From assembly GCA_017963105.1 (NCBI GenBank), contig JAGCTY010000010.1:1-36888 (forward strand): a DNA stretch of 36,888 nucleotides, written 5' to 3'. The notes under the pieces are model-generated. The model was not told where the DNA came from. It ran no database searches and saw nothing but the letters and a program-made list of their open reading frames with translations. Source of the stretch: Lentisphaeria bacterium (GTDB lineage: Bacteria > Verrucomicrobiota > Lentisphaeria > Victivallales > UBA1829). Shown here piece after piece: positions 18,854-26,606 of this stretch. Each line of letters begins with the position of its first letter. The stretch's first letter is position 1. The translations under genes were made by a program, and so were the position numbers.

Positions 18854-19984
18854 ATGATCTGGATATCCTTGCTTCTCATCACCGTCGCCTATGCGCCATG
18901 CAGCATCGGGCTGTCCCTGCCCGTCAAACGAAAATACCGCCCGGCAATCGCCCTGGGGCTGTTCCTCCTCGCCATCCTGCTCCAGGTCGTTCTGTTCGCA
19001 GGAATCCTGCCGCGGATCCCGCTCCTGATCGCCGCATGGTGTTCCGGCGTGCTCGTCTTCTCCTCGCCGTTCTTCTTCCTGCGGGACATGGCCCTGCTCG
19101 CCATGCGCCTCGGCAAACGCCGCGTCCCGGACAAAATGCTGAAATACAGCATCGCGGCCATCCTGGCCGTCGCCGGACTGCTGGCGGCATGGGGCGAATA
19201 CTGCGCCGTCACGCCGCCGGAAGTCAGGCCCGTCGAAGTCGAGGTCCCCGGCCTGCCGGAGGCATTCGACGGATTCCGCATCGCGTACATCACCGACACC
19301 CATATCAGCAGGACCAGCTCGTCGCTTTATCTCTGGACGGTCGTCTGCCGCACAAACGCCCTCCATCCCGACCTGATCCTGCTCGGCGGCGACCTGGGCG
19401 ACCTGAAGCCGAACGAGATCCGGCCGAACATGCACCCGCTCGGTGACCTGCACGCGGAATACGGCGTCTACTCCTCGCCGGGCAACCACGAGTATTTCCG
19501 CGGGTTCGACGATTGGATCAGGTTCCTTGATTCGGTCGGCATCGAAACGCTTCTCAACCGCCATATCGTGATCGAAAAGGACGGCGCGAAGCTCGTGGTC
19601 GCCGGACTTCCGGACAAAATGAGCGGCAACAGAATGTACATCGGACGCGAGACGCCCGACCTGGACAGGACGCTCGCGGGCGCTCCCGAAGGCGCTCCGG
19701 TCGTCCTGCTGTCGCACCAGCCGCGGTTCGCGCACGATTATGCGAAATACCCGGTTTCGCTTCAGCTCTCCGGCCACACGCACGGCGGCATGATCGCCGG
19801 CCTGCCCGCCCTGCTGGTGAAAATCGCCAACAGGGGGTTTGTTTCCGGACTGTATCAGGTGGACGGCATGACGCTGTACGTGAGCAGCGGCGCCGGCCTC
19901 TGGAACGGATTCATGTTCCGGCTCGGCGTACCGTCCGAGATCACGGAGATCATCCTGCGCACACCGCAAGCGGTGACGATGTAG
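18854..19984 (+). CDS. Membrane-anchored metallophosphoesterase (YaeI/YkuE-like)
   Basis: This 376-residue protein has four hydrophobic helices (about 3-21, 30-50, 54-75, 98-115) and a calcineurin-like phosphoesterase domain from about residue 136. Metal-binding residues are in order: Asp148 and His150 (ITDTHIS), Asp180 (GGDLGD), Asn211-His212 (GNHEY), His288 (LSHQP), His308 and His310 (SGHTHGG). YaeI/YkuE relatives with this layout hydrolyse phosphodiesters or lipid-linked nucleotides at the membrane, but the substrate here is not known. GGAG lies about 10 bases before the ATG at 18854. The final residues TPQAVTM and the stop TAG are encoded by the first copy of the 23-base repeat at 19962, so the natural C-terminus may have been replaced by repeat sequence. 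The gene stands alone; its promoter is divergent from that of the MBL hydrolase. Confidence 0.9.
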   Translation: MIWISLLLITVAYAPCSIGLSLPVKRKYRPAIALGLFLLAILLQVVLFAGILPRIPLLIAAWCSGVLVFSSPFFFLRDMALLAMRLGKRRVPDKMLKYSIAAILAVAGLLAAWGEYCAVTPPEVRPVEVEVPGLPEAFDGFRIAYITDTHISRTSSSLYLWTVVCRTNALHPDLILLGGDLGDLKPNEIRPNMHPLGDLHAEYGVYSSPGNHEYFRGFDDWIRFLDSVGIETLLNRHIVIEKDGAKLVVAGLPDKMSGNRMYIGRETPDLDRTLAGAPEGAPVVLLSHQPRFAHDYAKYPVSLQLSGHTHGGMIAGLPALLVKIANRGFVSGLYQVDGMTLYVSSGAGLWNGFMFRLGVPSEITEIILRTPQAVTM

Positions 19985-20090
19985 TGTTTTGCTGCGTGAG
20001 GATACATGTCCGAGCGGAGCCGGACACCGCAAGCGGTGACGATGTAGTGTCCTGATCCTCAAGAACACACCTCAAGCGGTGACGATGTAG
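19962..20090. repeat. Three-copy 23-base repeat with a 14-base inverted core
   Basis: Copies are at 19962-19984, 20025-20047 and 20068-20090. Each begins CACCGCAAGCGGTG, an inverted repeat with six-base arms around AA, and continues ACGATGTAG. Copy 3 has one change (G to T) in the left arm; the first two copies are identical. Spacing is 63 and 43 bases start to start. Copy 1 supplies the stop of the phosphoesterase. TGTCCGAGC (20007-20015) and GCTCGGACA (20103-20111) form an inverted pair around copies 2 and 3. It resembles REP-type elements; no known family is matched. Confidence 0.85.
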
Positions 20091-20124
20091 CGCGCGGCTA
20101 ACGCTCGGACACAGGCATTCGGTG

Positions 20125-20829
20125 TCATCCGTGATTCATTAGCACGTTCAGCACGCCCAGCCCGGCGACCGCCGCGGTCTCCACGCGGAGCGTCCAGTCC
20201 CCGATCCGGAGCGGGACGGCTCCTGCGGCGAACATCGCCTCCGTCTCCGCGTCCGTGAACCCGCCCTCCGGCCCGACGAAAAACGCGACGTCGGAGGCCG
20301 CGCCGAGGTCAATGGCGACGCCCGTGCGGTTGGACCCGACGACCAGCGCGCCGCAGGTCTCGCGGGCGCGGGCGAGCGCTGCCGCGAACGGCATCGGGTT
20401 CGCGACTTCGGGGAGGAACGGATTGCCGGACTGCTTGCAGGCTTCGAAAAGAAGGTCCATCCAGCGTCCGGCGACCGAATTTTCGTCCGGCTGAACGACG
20501 GAGCGTTCGCACAGGACGGGCACCAGCCCGTACACGCCCAGCTCGACCGCCTGTTTCAGCAGGGCGTCGAGCTTCTGTTTTTTCGGCGGGGCGAAGAAGA
20601 GATGCAGACGGCGCGCGGGCGGCGGCACGGTGCGCCTGGACTCCAGACGCAACCGACGATCCGGTTCGACTACGGCCGTTCCGAGCGTACCGTGCCCGTC
20701 CAGGACCGCGACCGTTTCGCCGGGGCGCGCCCGGAGGATGCGGAAAAGATGGGTTTCCTCCCTCGAATCAAGAGCAAAGGAAGAGCCGGGTTCGGTCGAA
20801 GCGAGGTCGTCGAAACGGAACGCATGCAT
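20125..20829 (-). CDS. rsmE: 16S rRNA m3U1498 methyltransferase RsmE
   Basis: This 234-residue SPOUT-class methyltransferase methylates N3 of U1498 in 16S rRNA. The N-terminal PUA-like domain (1-70) includes HLFRILRARPGETVAVLDGHG. The catalytic deep-trefoil-knot domain begins near LFFAPPKKQKLDALLKQAVELGVYGLVPV (about 77-105), with ERSVVQ. The SAM-binding knot is shown by FFVGPEGGFTDAE (about 187-199) and the final LRVETAAVAGL (about 216-226), both diagnostic. Length is about 10 residues below the usual 240-250. The ATG at 20829 has AAGGAG about 11-15 bases upstream. The gene is 45 bases after dapL on the same strand, and dapL and rsmE probably form one transcript. The stop is 34 bases from the last repeat copy; no terminator is evident. 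Confidence 0.95.
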   Translation of the reverse strand: MHAFRFDDLASTEPGSSFALDSREETHLFRILRARPGETVAVLDGHGTLGTAVVEPDRRLRLESRRTVPPPARRLHLFFAPPKKQKLDALLKQAVELGVYGLVPVLCERSVVQPDENSVAGRWMDLLFEACKQSGNPFLPEVANPMPFAAALARARETCGALVVGSNRTGVAIDLGAASDVAFFVGPEGGFTDAETEAMFAAGAVPLRIGDWTLRVETAAVAGLGVLNVLMNHG

Positions 20830-20874
20830 CGGGAAACCGGCTCCTTGCGTGAAAACGTGGAAGGAATGTGCGGA

Positions 20875-22116
20875 TCAGAAAACGAACTTGCAGTCGCCCA
20901 GGCGGCGCGCAAACTCGTCCAGGACGCGCTTTTCGTCCTCGATGCCGCCGCGCGCGACGAACGTGGCGCTGAAGCGGACGAAGTGTCCGGCGTCATCCCA
21001 CGGCACGGAGCTGATGAGCTTGTTGCGGATGAGCCACTGGCTGAACGCCTCGCCGTTTTCGAACTGCGTGCCGTCGGCCGTGGCCTTCGGGGCCTTCACG
21101 TAGAGGTAGAAGCTGCCGGCGGGGACTTTGGCGTTGAAACCGAGCTTCTTCAGCGTTTCGACCATGCTGGTGAGGCGGCGGTGGTATTTCTCGCAGATCG
21201 CGGGCGTGATGGCGGCCTGGTCGTCGAGCGCGGCGATGGCGGCCTTCTGGATCGCGAGGAACTGTCCGCTGTCGGCGTTGTCCTTCACGGTCGCGAACGC
21301 CTTCACGGCGAGCGGATTGCCGCAGACCCAGCTGAGACGCCAGCCGGTCATATTGAAGCCCTTGGACATGCTGTGGAGTTCCACACAGCACTCGAACGCG
21401 CCGGGGATGGACAGGATGCTGAGGGGCTTGCCTGAGAAGTTCAGCGGCGCATAGGCGGCGTCGCTCACGATGAGGATATGGTTCTGCCGGGCGAACTCGA
21501 CCGCCTTCGTGAAGAATTCGACGGTGGCGGACGCGCCGGTCGGGTTGTTCGGGTAGTTCAGGTAAAGCAGTTTGGCGCGCCTGCGCTGGTCTTCCGTGAG
21601 GGAATCGAGGTCGGGCAGGAATCCGTTTTCCTCGAGGAGCGGGAGCTTGACGACCTCGCCGCCGAGGTATTCGGTCCAGGTGCCGAGGACGCCGTAGCCG
21701 GGGACGGTCAGGACGGCGATGTCGCCGGGGTTGATGAAGCAGGACGGGAGAAGCGTGAGGGCGGACTTGCTGCCGATCGCGTGGACGACCTGAGTATCGG
21801 GATCGAGCTCGACGCCGTAGAGCGATTTCATGTAGCGGGCGGCGGCGGCCTTGAAGTCGGCGCAGCCGTTGTCGGCGTAGGTGCGGTTCTCCCACTTCGC
21901 GGCCTCTTCCGCGAGACGGGCGACCACGGACGGGAATGCCATGTCGTCGGGTTCGCCCACGCCCATGTCGATCAGCTCGACGCCGGGGTTCTCCGCGGCG
22001 GCGGCGCGTTTGGCGCGTTTGATCTTCTCGAACTTGTAGATTTTGGTGTCCTTGCCGAAGCCGGAACCGCCGATTCTGGCGGCAAAATTCTGCTGGAGGA
22101 AGTTTTCCTGTGACAT
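20875..22116 (-). CDS. dapL: LL-diaminopimelate aminotransferase-type class I aminotransferase
   Basis: This 413-residue PLP enzyme likely converts tetrahydrodipicolinate and glutamate directly to LL-diaminopimelate for lysine and peptidoglycan. Class I features: GVGEPDDMAFP (52-62), Tyr80 in the NRTYADNG segment that follows the DapL pattern, LNYPNNPTGA (186-195) with the pyridoxal-contacting Asn, SDAAY (218-222), and the Schiff-base lysine Lys252 in SMSKGFNMTGWR. The conserved C-terminal Arg is in HFVRFSATF. The SMSK-FNMTGWR block with WVCGNP favours DapL over AspC. DapL is known in PVC bacteria. The ATG at 22116 was chosen because a promoter candidate lies just upstream (22159-22186); an upstream extension of the open frame would run through it. 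GGA lies about 13 bases before the start. A broader aspartate or tyrosine aminotransferase is the main alternative. Confidence 0.85.
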   Translation of the reverse strand: MSQENFLQQNFAARIGGSGFGKDTKIYKFEKIKRAKRAAAAENPGVELIDMGVGEPDDMAFPSVVARLAEEAAKWENRTYADNGCADFKAAAARYMKSLYGVELDPDTQVVHAIGSKSALTLLPSCFINPGDIAVLTVPGYGVLGTWTEYLGGEVVKLPLLEENGFLPDLDSLTEDQRRRAKLLYLNYPNNPTGASATVEFFTKAVEFARQNHILIVSDAAYAPLNFSGKPLSILSIPGAFECCVELHSMSKGFNMTGWRLSWVCGNPLAVKAFATVKDNADSGQFLAIQKAAIAALDDQAAITPAICEKYHRRLTSMVETLKKLGFNAKVPAGSFYLYVKAPKATADGTQFENGEAFSQWLIRNKLISSVPWDDAGHFVRFSATFVARGGIEDEKRVLDEFARRLGDCKFVF

Positions 22117-22158
22117 GGCGTGCCGAGTCCTTTCTGGTTCTGAAAATAAGTAAACAAT

Positions 22159-22186
22159 AATATAGCACGCGGAGGGGGAAATGCAA
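22159..22186 (-). promoter_or_regulatory. Candidate promoter for dapL-rsmE
   Basis: TTGCAT (22181-22186) and TATATT (22159-22164) on the minus strand, 16 bases apart. The -35 and following bases (TTTGCATTTC) are identical to those of the pilin promoter at 17684. The leader is about 40 bases. Confidence 0.55.
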
Positions 22187-22206
22187 ACGGAGAATGCGGC
22201 AAACGG

Positions 22207-22298
22207 CGAAAAGAGAACCCCGGATGAGGGGCGGAACAAGGCGCGGAAACGACGAAAAGAGAACCCCGGATGAGGTGCGGAACAAGGCGCGGAAACGA
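22207..22298. repeat. 46-base tandem duplication
   Basis: Units 22207-22252 and 22253-22298 differ at one base (G or T at unit position 24, after GATGAGG). Each contains AACCCCGGATGAGG and ends GCGCGGAAACGA. The duplication is intergenic between dapL and the sensor kinase gene. Its function is unknown; near-identity suggests recent copying. Confidence 0.9.
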
Positions 22299-22382
22299 CG
22301 ACTTCCGGCCGCGGGCAAACGCGCCGGAGGCGGCTGTCCGTTCATCCGCGGGCGGAAGGCCGGGAAAGCGGAAGCGGTCCGG

Positions 22383-25300
22383 TCAGCTCTTCGGCCGGAT
22401 GCGGCCCTTGTCGATCATTTCCTGGAAGGCGAACGCGAGGGTCGTCTTCGTGACGGGCTTCAGGAGAATGCCGTCGAACACGGACATATCGAAATTGTTC
22501 TGGTTCTCGACGTCCGCGGTCACGGCCATGATGACCACCTTGTCGCCGTCCGGCGTGGCCCGGATCTCCCGCGCGAGTTCTTCGCCGGACATGCCAGGCA
22601 TCCACATATCGGTCAGCACCAGGTCCGGACTGGCCTCCGGCAGTTTCGCCAGGGCGTCGTCGCCGGAACCGGCCTGGACGAGATTGAGGTGGAAGCCCTT
22701 CAGCATGGCGCCGAGGACCTTCAGGTTGATCGGCACGTCGTCGACGATGAGCGCGTTGTATCCGTCCAGATCGACTTTCGGCACGGGCTTCTGGGGCGTC
22801 ACCGCCCCGCCGAACGCGTTCGCGGGGAGCTGTTCCCCGGCGGAAGGTTCCCCGTTTTTCTCGGCGGCGCGTTCCTCCTCGGTCGGGATGATGTACGGGA
22901 TGCTTTCGAAGACAATGGTGAAGACGCTGCCCGTTCCGACATCGCTGTCAAGGTCGATCCTGCCGCCCATGGCCTTGATGTAGCGGTCACAGATGGCGAG
23001 GCCGAGCCCGGACCCCTTGTAGACGTGCGTGTCGCGGACGGCGTCCTGCTGAACGAACGGTTCGAAGACCTTCTGTTTCTTGTCGGGCGAGATCCCGATG
23101 CCGGAGTCGCGGATGGCGATGGCGAGGCGGCACCTGCCCTGTTCCAGGATCCTGCAGGAAACCTTGATGCCGACGTATCCGCGGTCGGTGAACTTGAAGG
23201 CGTTGCCGAGCAGGTTCACCAGCACCTGGCGCAGACGCATCCGGTCCAGCACCACATAGGGCAGATCGTCGGGGACGACCAGCGGCTGCGCGAGCTGCTT
23301 TTTCTCGGCGAGCGACTTGAACATGCTGACCATTTCGGTCACGATCCTGCGGACGTCGGTCTTTTCGTTCTGAAGGGCGATCGTTTCGGTCTCCAGCTTG
23401 CACGTATCGAGGATGTTGCTGATGAGGTCCAGCAGGGTGTGGCCGGCCACGGAGATGGATTTGAGGTATTCGAGCTGGCTTTCGCGGGACAGCGAACTGT
23501 TCTGCAGGAGCTCGCAGAACCCGATCACGGCGTTCAGCGGCGTGCGGAGTTCGTGGCTCATCGAGGCGAGGAAGAGGCTCTTGGCCTTGCTGGCGTCCTT
23601 CGCCTCGCGGAGCGCGGCTTCGATCTTGCGCTGGCTCTCGTTTTCCGCGGTCATGTCGAACCACGCCAGCAGGATGTTCGTGAGCTCGCCGCCGATCAGG
23701 ATCGGATAGGCGTGGACCATGTAGTCCTTGCCGCCGAACGTCAGGGCCTTCACGTGCGGCTTGAAGTCGGCCAGGACGCCGCGGACGGGGCAGTCCTCCG
23801 GCGGGACGCCCGCCTTGCAGAAGACGGTGTGGCAAAGGCTGTTCCTGAGCGCGTCCGGGAAACCGAGCAGATCCTTCTGGGCCGCGGAATTGCGCTGGAT
23901 CAGGTCCAGGTTGCGGTCGAGCAGGATCAGCGGCAGCGGCAGGTTCTCCATGATGAGCTGCTTCTCGTACTCGCCGCGTTCGAGCCTGGAGTGGATGAAA
24001 CGGTATTCGAGCATGGCCTCCACGACATGCGCCGTTCCCTGGAGGAACTGAAGATACTGGTCGGAGAACTCGTATTTCGATTTCTGGTGGACGGCGGCGA
24101 GATGTCCCCAGAGCTTGCCGTCGATGAAGACCGGCGAGATGCACATGCTGACCCGTTTCGGGCGGCGGCTTCCGGTCTGCGCGGCGTCCGGCTTCATGAA
24201 GAGCGAGGCCGTGAAGTCGTTCAGCACCACAGACATGTGGTTCTCCAGGCGGGCCATCAGCTTGTCGTCCTTCTTTTCGGGGAACGGGATGAAATGCTTA
24301 TCCTCGTTTACCGTAATGCCGTCGGAGGCTTCGCTGACGAAAAGCTCCATGCCCATTTCCTCGAAATTATACCGCATGACGCAGCAGAAATCCGCCTTCA
24401 TATGCTCCTTCACGCTGCGGACGATGAACGACAGCACGTCGTTGGTCATGTCGACCGCGGTGGCGTCGGAGGAAAGCATCTTCAGGGAGGCGGCGAAAAG
24501 GTCGTTCAGCTTTTCCTGGTTCGCGAGGCCTGCTTTCAGCTCGTTCTGGGCCTGGAGCAGCTCCTCGACGTCGTGCGAAATCCAGAACGCCGTGTCGCGT
24601 CCGAATATTTTCTTGTTCTCGAAAAGCGCCATTTCCACGGAGCGGTGCCGGCTGCCCGTCGCCATCTGGAATTTCTGGGGCTCGCCCGTGGCGAAAACCT
24701 CCTCCCAGGCGTGCCGGAACGTCTCGTCCGCATATTCCGGGAGCTCGCTCACGGGGAACTGGACGACGCCGCTGTCCTCGCCGAACTTACCCACATGGAT
24801 GAAATGCGCGATGCCGTTGCGGCTGCCGACGACGATGCTGCTGGGAATCTGCTTGAACACGGCGCGCAGGAGCTTCAGCAGACGCCGTCTGTAATGGTCC
24901 CACACCGCGATGTAGCCGAGCAGCGCCAGGATCAGCACCGCGGAAAACGTCACGGCGACCAGCGTCCGGGCGTTCTCCCGGCGGAACAGCGACTGCGTGT
25001 CCATGCTGATCATCAGGTTTTCCGAGTTGGTCCGGCGGCTGATGCCGAACCGCTGGAAACTGCTTGCCGTGATGATCCTCTTCGCCTCGACAGTCTCCCA
25101 TTCCCCCCGGGCGGATTCATCGGACAGCACGCAGCGGTCGAGCAGTCCGATCAGCTTTTCGGCCGACGTCTCGGACTGGCACACGGTCCCGCCTGCGACG
25201 GGAAACGCGAACATCGAATCGTGAACGGCGAAAACCGGGACGTCGGGATTGAGGCAGAGACGCTCCAGGAAAAACGAAAGGGACGCCAGGTTCACGGCGT

Positions 25301-26264
25301 TGAGCCCGTACCACGAGTGGAACAGGACCACGGAATCCTTATCCGCGCCGAACCGGGCGACGCGCTGAATCATCTCCGGCGTGTCCACCGTTTTGTTGTC
25401 GATGACCACGCATTCCGCATCGGGATACGATTGCGCCATGACATCCCGCACGCCCGCAATGAATCGTTTCCCCGCTTCCGTGCGGCCCGCGAGCGGGATG
25501 ATGCGTTTCGCGTCGGGGAAGACCTGGAAGACCAGGTCCAGCGTTTTCTCCACCGGATTGTCCAGGAAGACGCCGCCGATGTTCCCGCGGCCAGCGAACT
25601 CGTTCTCCAGCGGCTTCCGTTCGCTGAAGAGCAGAAGGGCCGTTTTCTCCGGGATCAGGTCGGCGTTTCTGGACAGAAGCGGCAGAAGCTCCTGGCCGAT
25701 GCCGATCACGGCCGAGACGTCGCCGCTGTCCAGGAGCGGTTTCAGCTCCTCGAACCGGCTCTGGATCTCTTCCTGCGAGGCGCTCAGCATATCGAATTCC
25801 TTCTGCATCACCACAAAGGAATCGTCCAGCGACGCCACGTGCTTCGATATGGTGTTCGAAACATAAATATGCTCCGCATAGGAGGATGTGAACGGGAAAA
25901 GCAGCAGGATGCAGCGGGTGCGCCGTTCGGCGGCGGGCGGGGGCTCCTCGGTCTCTCCGGAGGATGCGGATACGGCCGCGACCGCGGCGGAAGCGGCGGA
26001 TGCCCCCTCTTCGGCTTTTTCCGGTTCCTTCTCGTCTTCCGCTTCGGATTCCCCGTCGTCCTCCTCGTCGCCGTATTCCACTACATATCCCGCGGGCTCT
26101 TCCGATTCCGCATCCTCATCCGCGGCGTCCGCGATCTGCGCGAAAACCGGAGCGGAGACAAACAGGAACAGAATCAGGGAGAGGATCGGGACACGTGTAC
26201 GTCGGAACACCGTATCGGCTTCTCGCTGAAGGAGTTTTATCGTATGGAACAGTCGCATCGGCAT
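22383..26264 (-). CDS. Hybrid sensor histidine kinase/response regulator with substrate-binding-like sensor domain
   Basis: This protein of 1293 residues (with this start) is anchored in the inner membrane. Order: signal or first helix (about 25-42, PILSLILFLFVSAPVFAQ), an acidic/Ala stretch (49-105), a periplasmic domain (about 115-425) resembling the ABC substrate-binding-like family, a helix (about 435-455), PAS-like (470-560), GAF (590-755), a second PAS (765-870) with a CHTVFCKAGVPPEDCP Cys cluster, HisKA with His904 in SMSHELRTPLN, HATPase with NLLGNAFKFTD and DSGIGIS, GSGLGLAI, then a receiver domain with Asp1175/Asp1176, phospho-acceptor Asp1219 (LTDMWMPG) and Lys1269 (LLKP). The ATG at 26264 was chosen because a promoter candidate (26312-26339) lies just upstream; the frame stays open 56 codons further. 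No response partner is adjacent, so its target is unknown. Sugars or amino acids are likely ligands, by family. Confidence 0.88.
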   Translation of the reverse strand: MPMRLFHTIKLLQREADTVFRRTRVPILSLILFLFVSAPVFAQIADAADEDAESEEPAGYVVEYGDEEDDGESEAEDEKEPEKAEEGASAASAAVAAVSASSGETEEPPPAAERRTRCILLLFPFTSSYAEHIYVSNTISKHVASLDDSFVVMQKEFDMLSASQEEIQSRFEELKPLLDSGDVSAVIGIGQELLPLLSRNADLIPEKTALLLFSERKPLENEFAGRGNIGGVFLDNPVEKTLDLVFQVFPDAKRIIPLAGRTEAGKRFIAGVRDVMAQSYPDAECVVIDNKTVDTPEMIQRVARFGADKDSVVLFHSWYGLNAVNLASLSFFLERLCLNPDVPVFAVHDSMFAFPVAGGTVCQSETSAEKLIGLLDRCVLSDESARGEWETVEAKRIITASSFQRFGISRRTNSENLMISMDTQSLFRRENARTLVAVTFSAVLILALLGYIAVWDHYRRRLLKLLRAVFKQIPSSIVVGSRNGIAHFIHVGKFGEDSGVVQFPVSELPEYADETFRHAWEEVFATGEPQKFQMATGSRHRSVEMALFENKKIFGRDTAFWISHDVEELLQAQNELKAGLANQEKLNDLFAASLKMLSSDATAVDMTNDVLSFIVRSVKEHMKADFCCVMRYNFEEMGMELFVSEASDGITVNEDKHFIPFPEKKDDKLMARLENHMSVVLNDFTASLFMKPDAAQTGSRRPKRVSMCISPVFIDGKLWGHLAAVHQKSKYEFSDQYLQFLQGTAHVVEAMLEYRFIHSRLERGEYEKQLIMENLPLPLILLDRNLDLIQRNSAAQKDLLGFPDALRNSLCHTVFCKAGVPPEDCPVRGVLADFKPHVKALTFGGKDYMVHAYPILIGGELTNILLAWFDMTAENESQRKIEAALREAKDASKAKSLFLASMSHELRTPLNAVIGFCELLQNSSLSRESQLEYLKSISVAGHTLLDLISNILDTCKLETETIALQNEKTDVRRIVTEMVSMFKSLAEKKQLAQPLVVPDDLPYVVLDRMRLRQVLVNLLGNAFKFTDRGYVGIKVSCRILEQGRCRLAIAIRDSGIGISPDKKQKVFEPFVQQDAVRDTHVYKGSGLGLAICDRYIKAMGGRIDLDSDVGTGSVFTIVFESIPYIIPTEEERAAEKNGEPSAGEQLPANAFGGAVTPQKPVPKVDLDGYNALIVDDVPINLKVLGAMLKGFHLNLVQAGSGDDALAKLPEASPDLVLTDMWMPGMSGEELAREIRATPDGDKVVIMAVTADVENQNNFDMSVFDGILLKPVTKTTLAFAFQEMIDKGRIRPKS

Positions 26265-26311
26265 GTCGGAAAACCATAAGGTAAGCAGATGAATTGTTTT
26301 TACGAAAAAGT

Positions 26312-26339
26312 AATGTACATCTTTTCCCGCATTTTTCAA
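26312..26339 (-). promoter_or_regulatory. Candidate promoter for the hybrid sensor kinase
   Basis: TTGAAA (26334-26339) and TACATT (26312-26317), 16 bases apart, minus strand. The first ATG in the kinase frame after it is at 26264. Confidence 0.45.
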
Positions 26340-26498
26340 CATGATTTCGGCGGTTTTTCGCGTTTTTCCGGCATGTTTTTTCCGTCGGGCACGACCGCGC
26401 ACCGTCAGCCGGGCATTCAGGGCGGCCGACATTAACCGCTTTCCGGCGCGGAATCGGCGTTTTTTTCGGAAAAAGAACGAATATCTTCCGCTTTCCGG

Positions 26499-26527
26499 TT
26501 GAAGTTCGGGCGTTTCGGCTGTATTTT
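26499..26527 (+). promoter_or_regulatory. Candidate promoter for the 26607 gene
   Basis: TTGAAG (26499-26504) and TATTTT (26522-26527), 17 bases apart. The GTG start is about 80 bases downstream. Confidence 0.45.
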
Positions 26528-26606
26528 ATTGAGATAATGTTTTTTTCGCACGCAGGAAAGGCATCCGCCTCGGCTTCGAACGCCCGATGCCGGAAGGATT
26601 TATTTC

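Larger units (their letters stand above)
26265..26606. other. Divergent promoter region between the sensor kinase and the GT39-like gene
   Basis: This 342-base stretch holds a minus-strand promoter candidate (26312-26339) and a plus-strand one (26499-26527). It is AT-rich at 26290-26390 and 26455-26560. Open frames extend into it from both neighbours, but only as continuations without a Shine-Dalgarno. A self-complementary TTTTTTCGGAAAAA lies at about 26461-26474. I see no gene in it. Confidence 0.5.

Noticed and set aside
19962..20090. CRISPR array
   Set aside because: Only three short copies, unequal spacers of 40 and 20 bases, one copy degenerate and no cas gene nearby.
22194..26279. Long plus-strand open frame opposite the sensor kinase (over 1300 codons)
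   Set aside because: It mirrors the kinase gene, whose domains are clear. The composition (Val, Arg, His and Glu rich) is typical of an antisense frame in high-GC DNA, and it has no motif or ribosome site.
26265..26432. Longer start for the sensor kinase adding 56 residues
   Set aside because: The extension is basic, has no signal sequence and contains the promoter candidate at 26312-26339. It cannot be fully excluded because no strong Shine-Dalgarno marks the later start.
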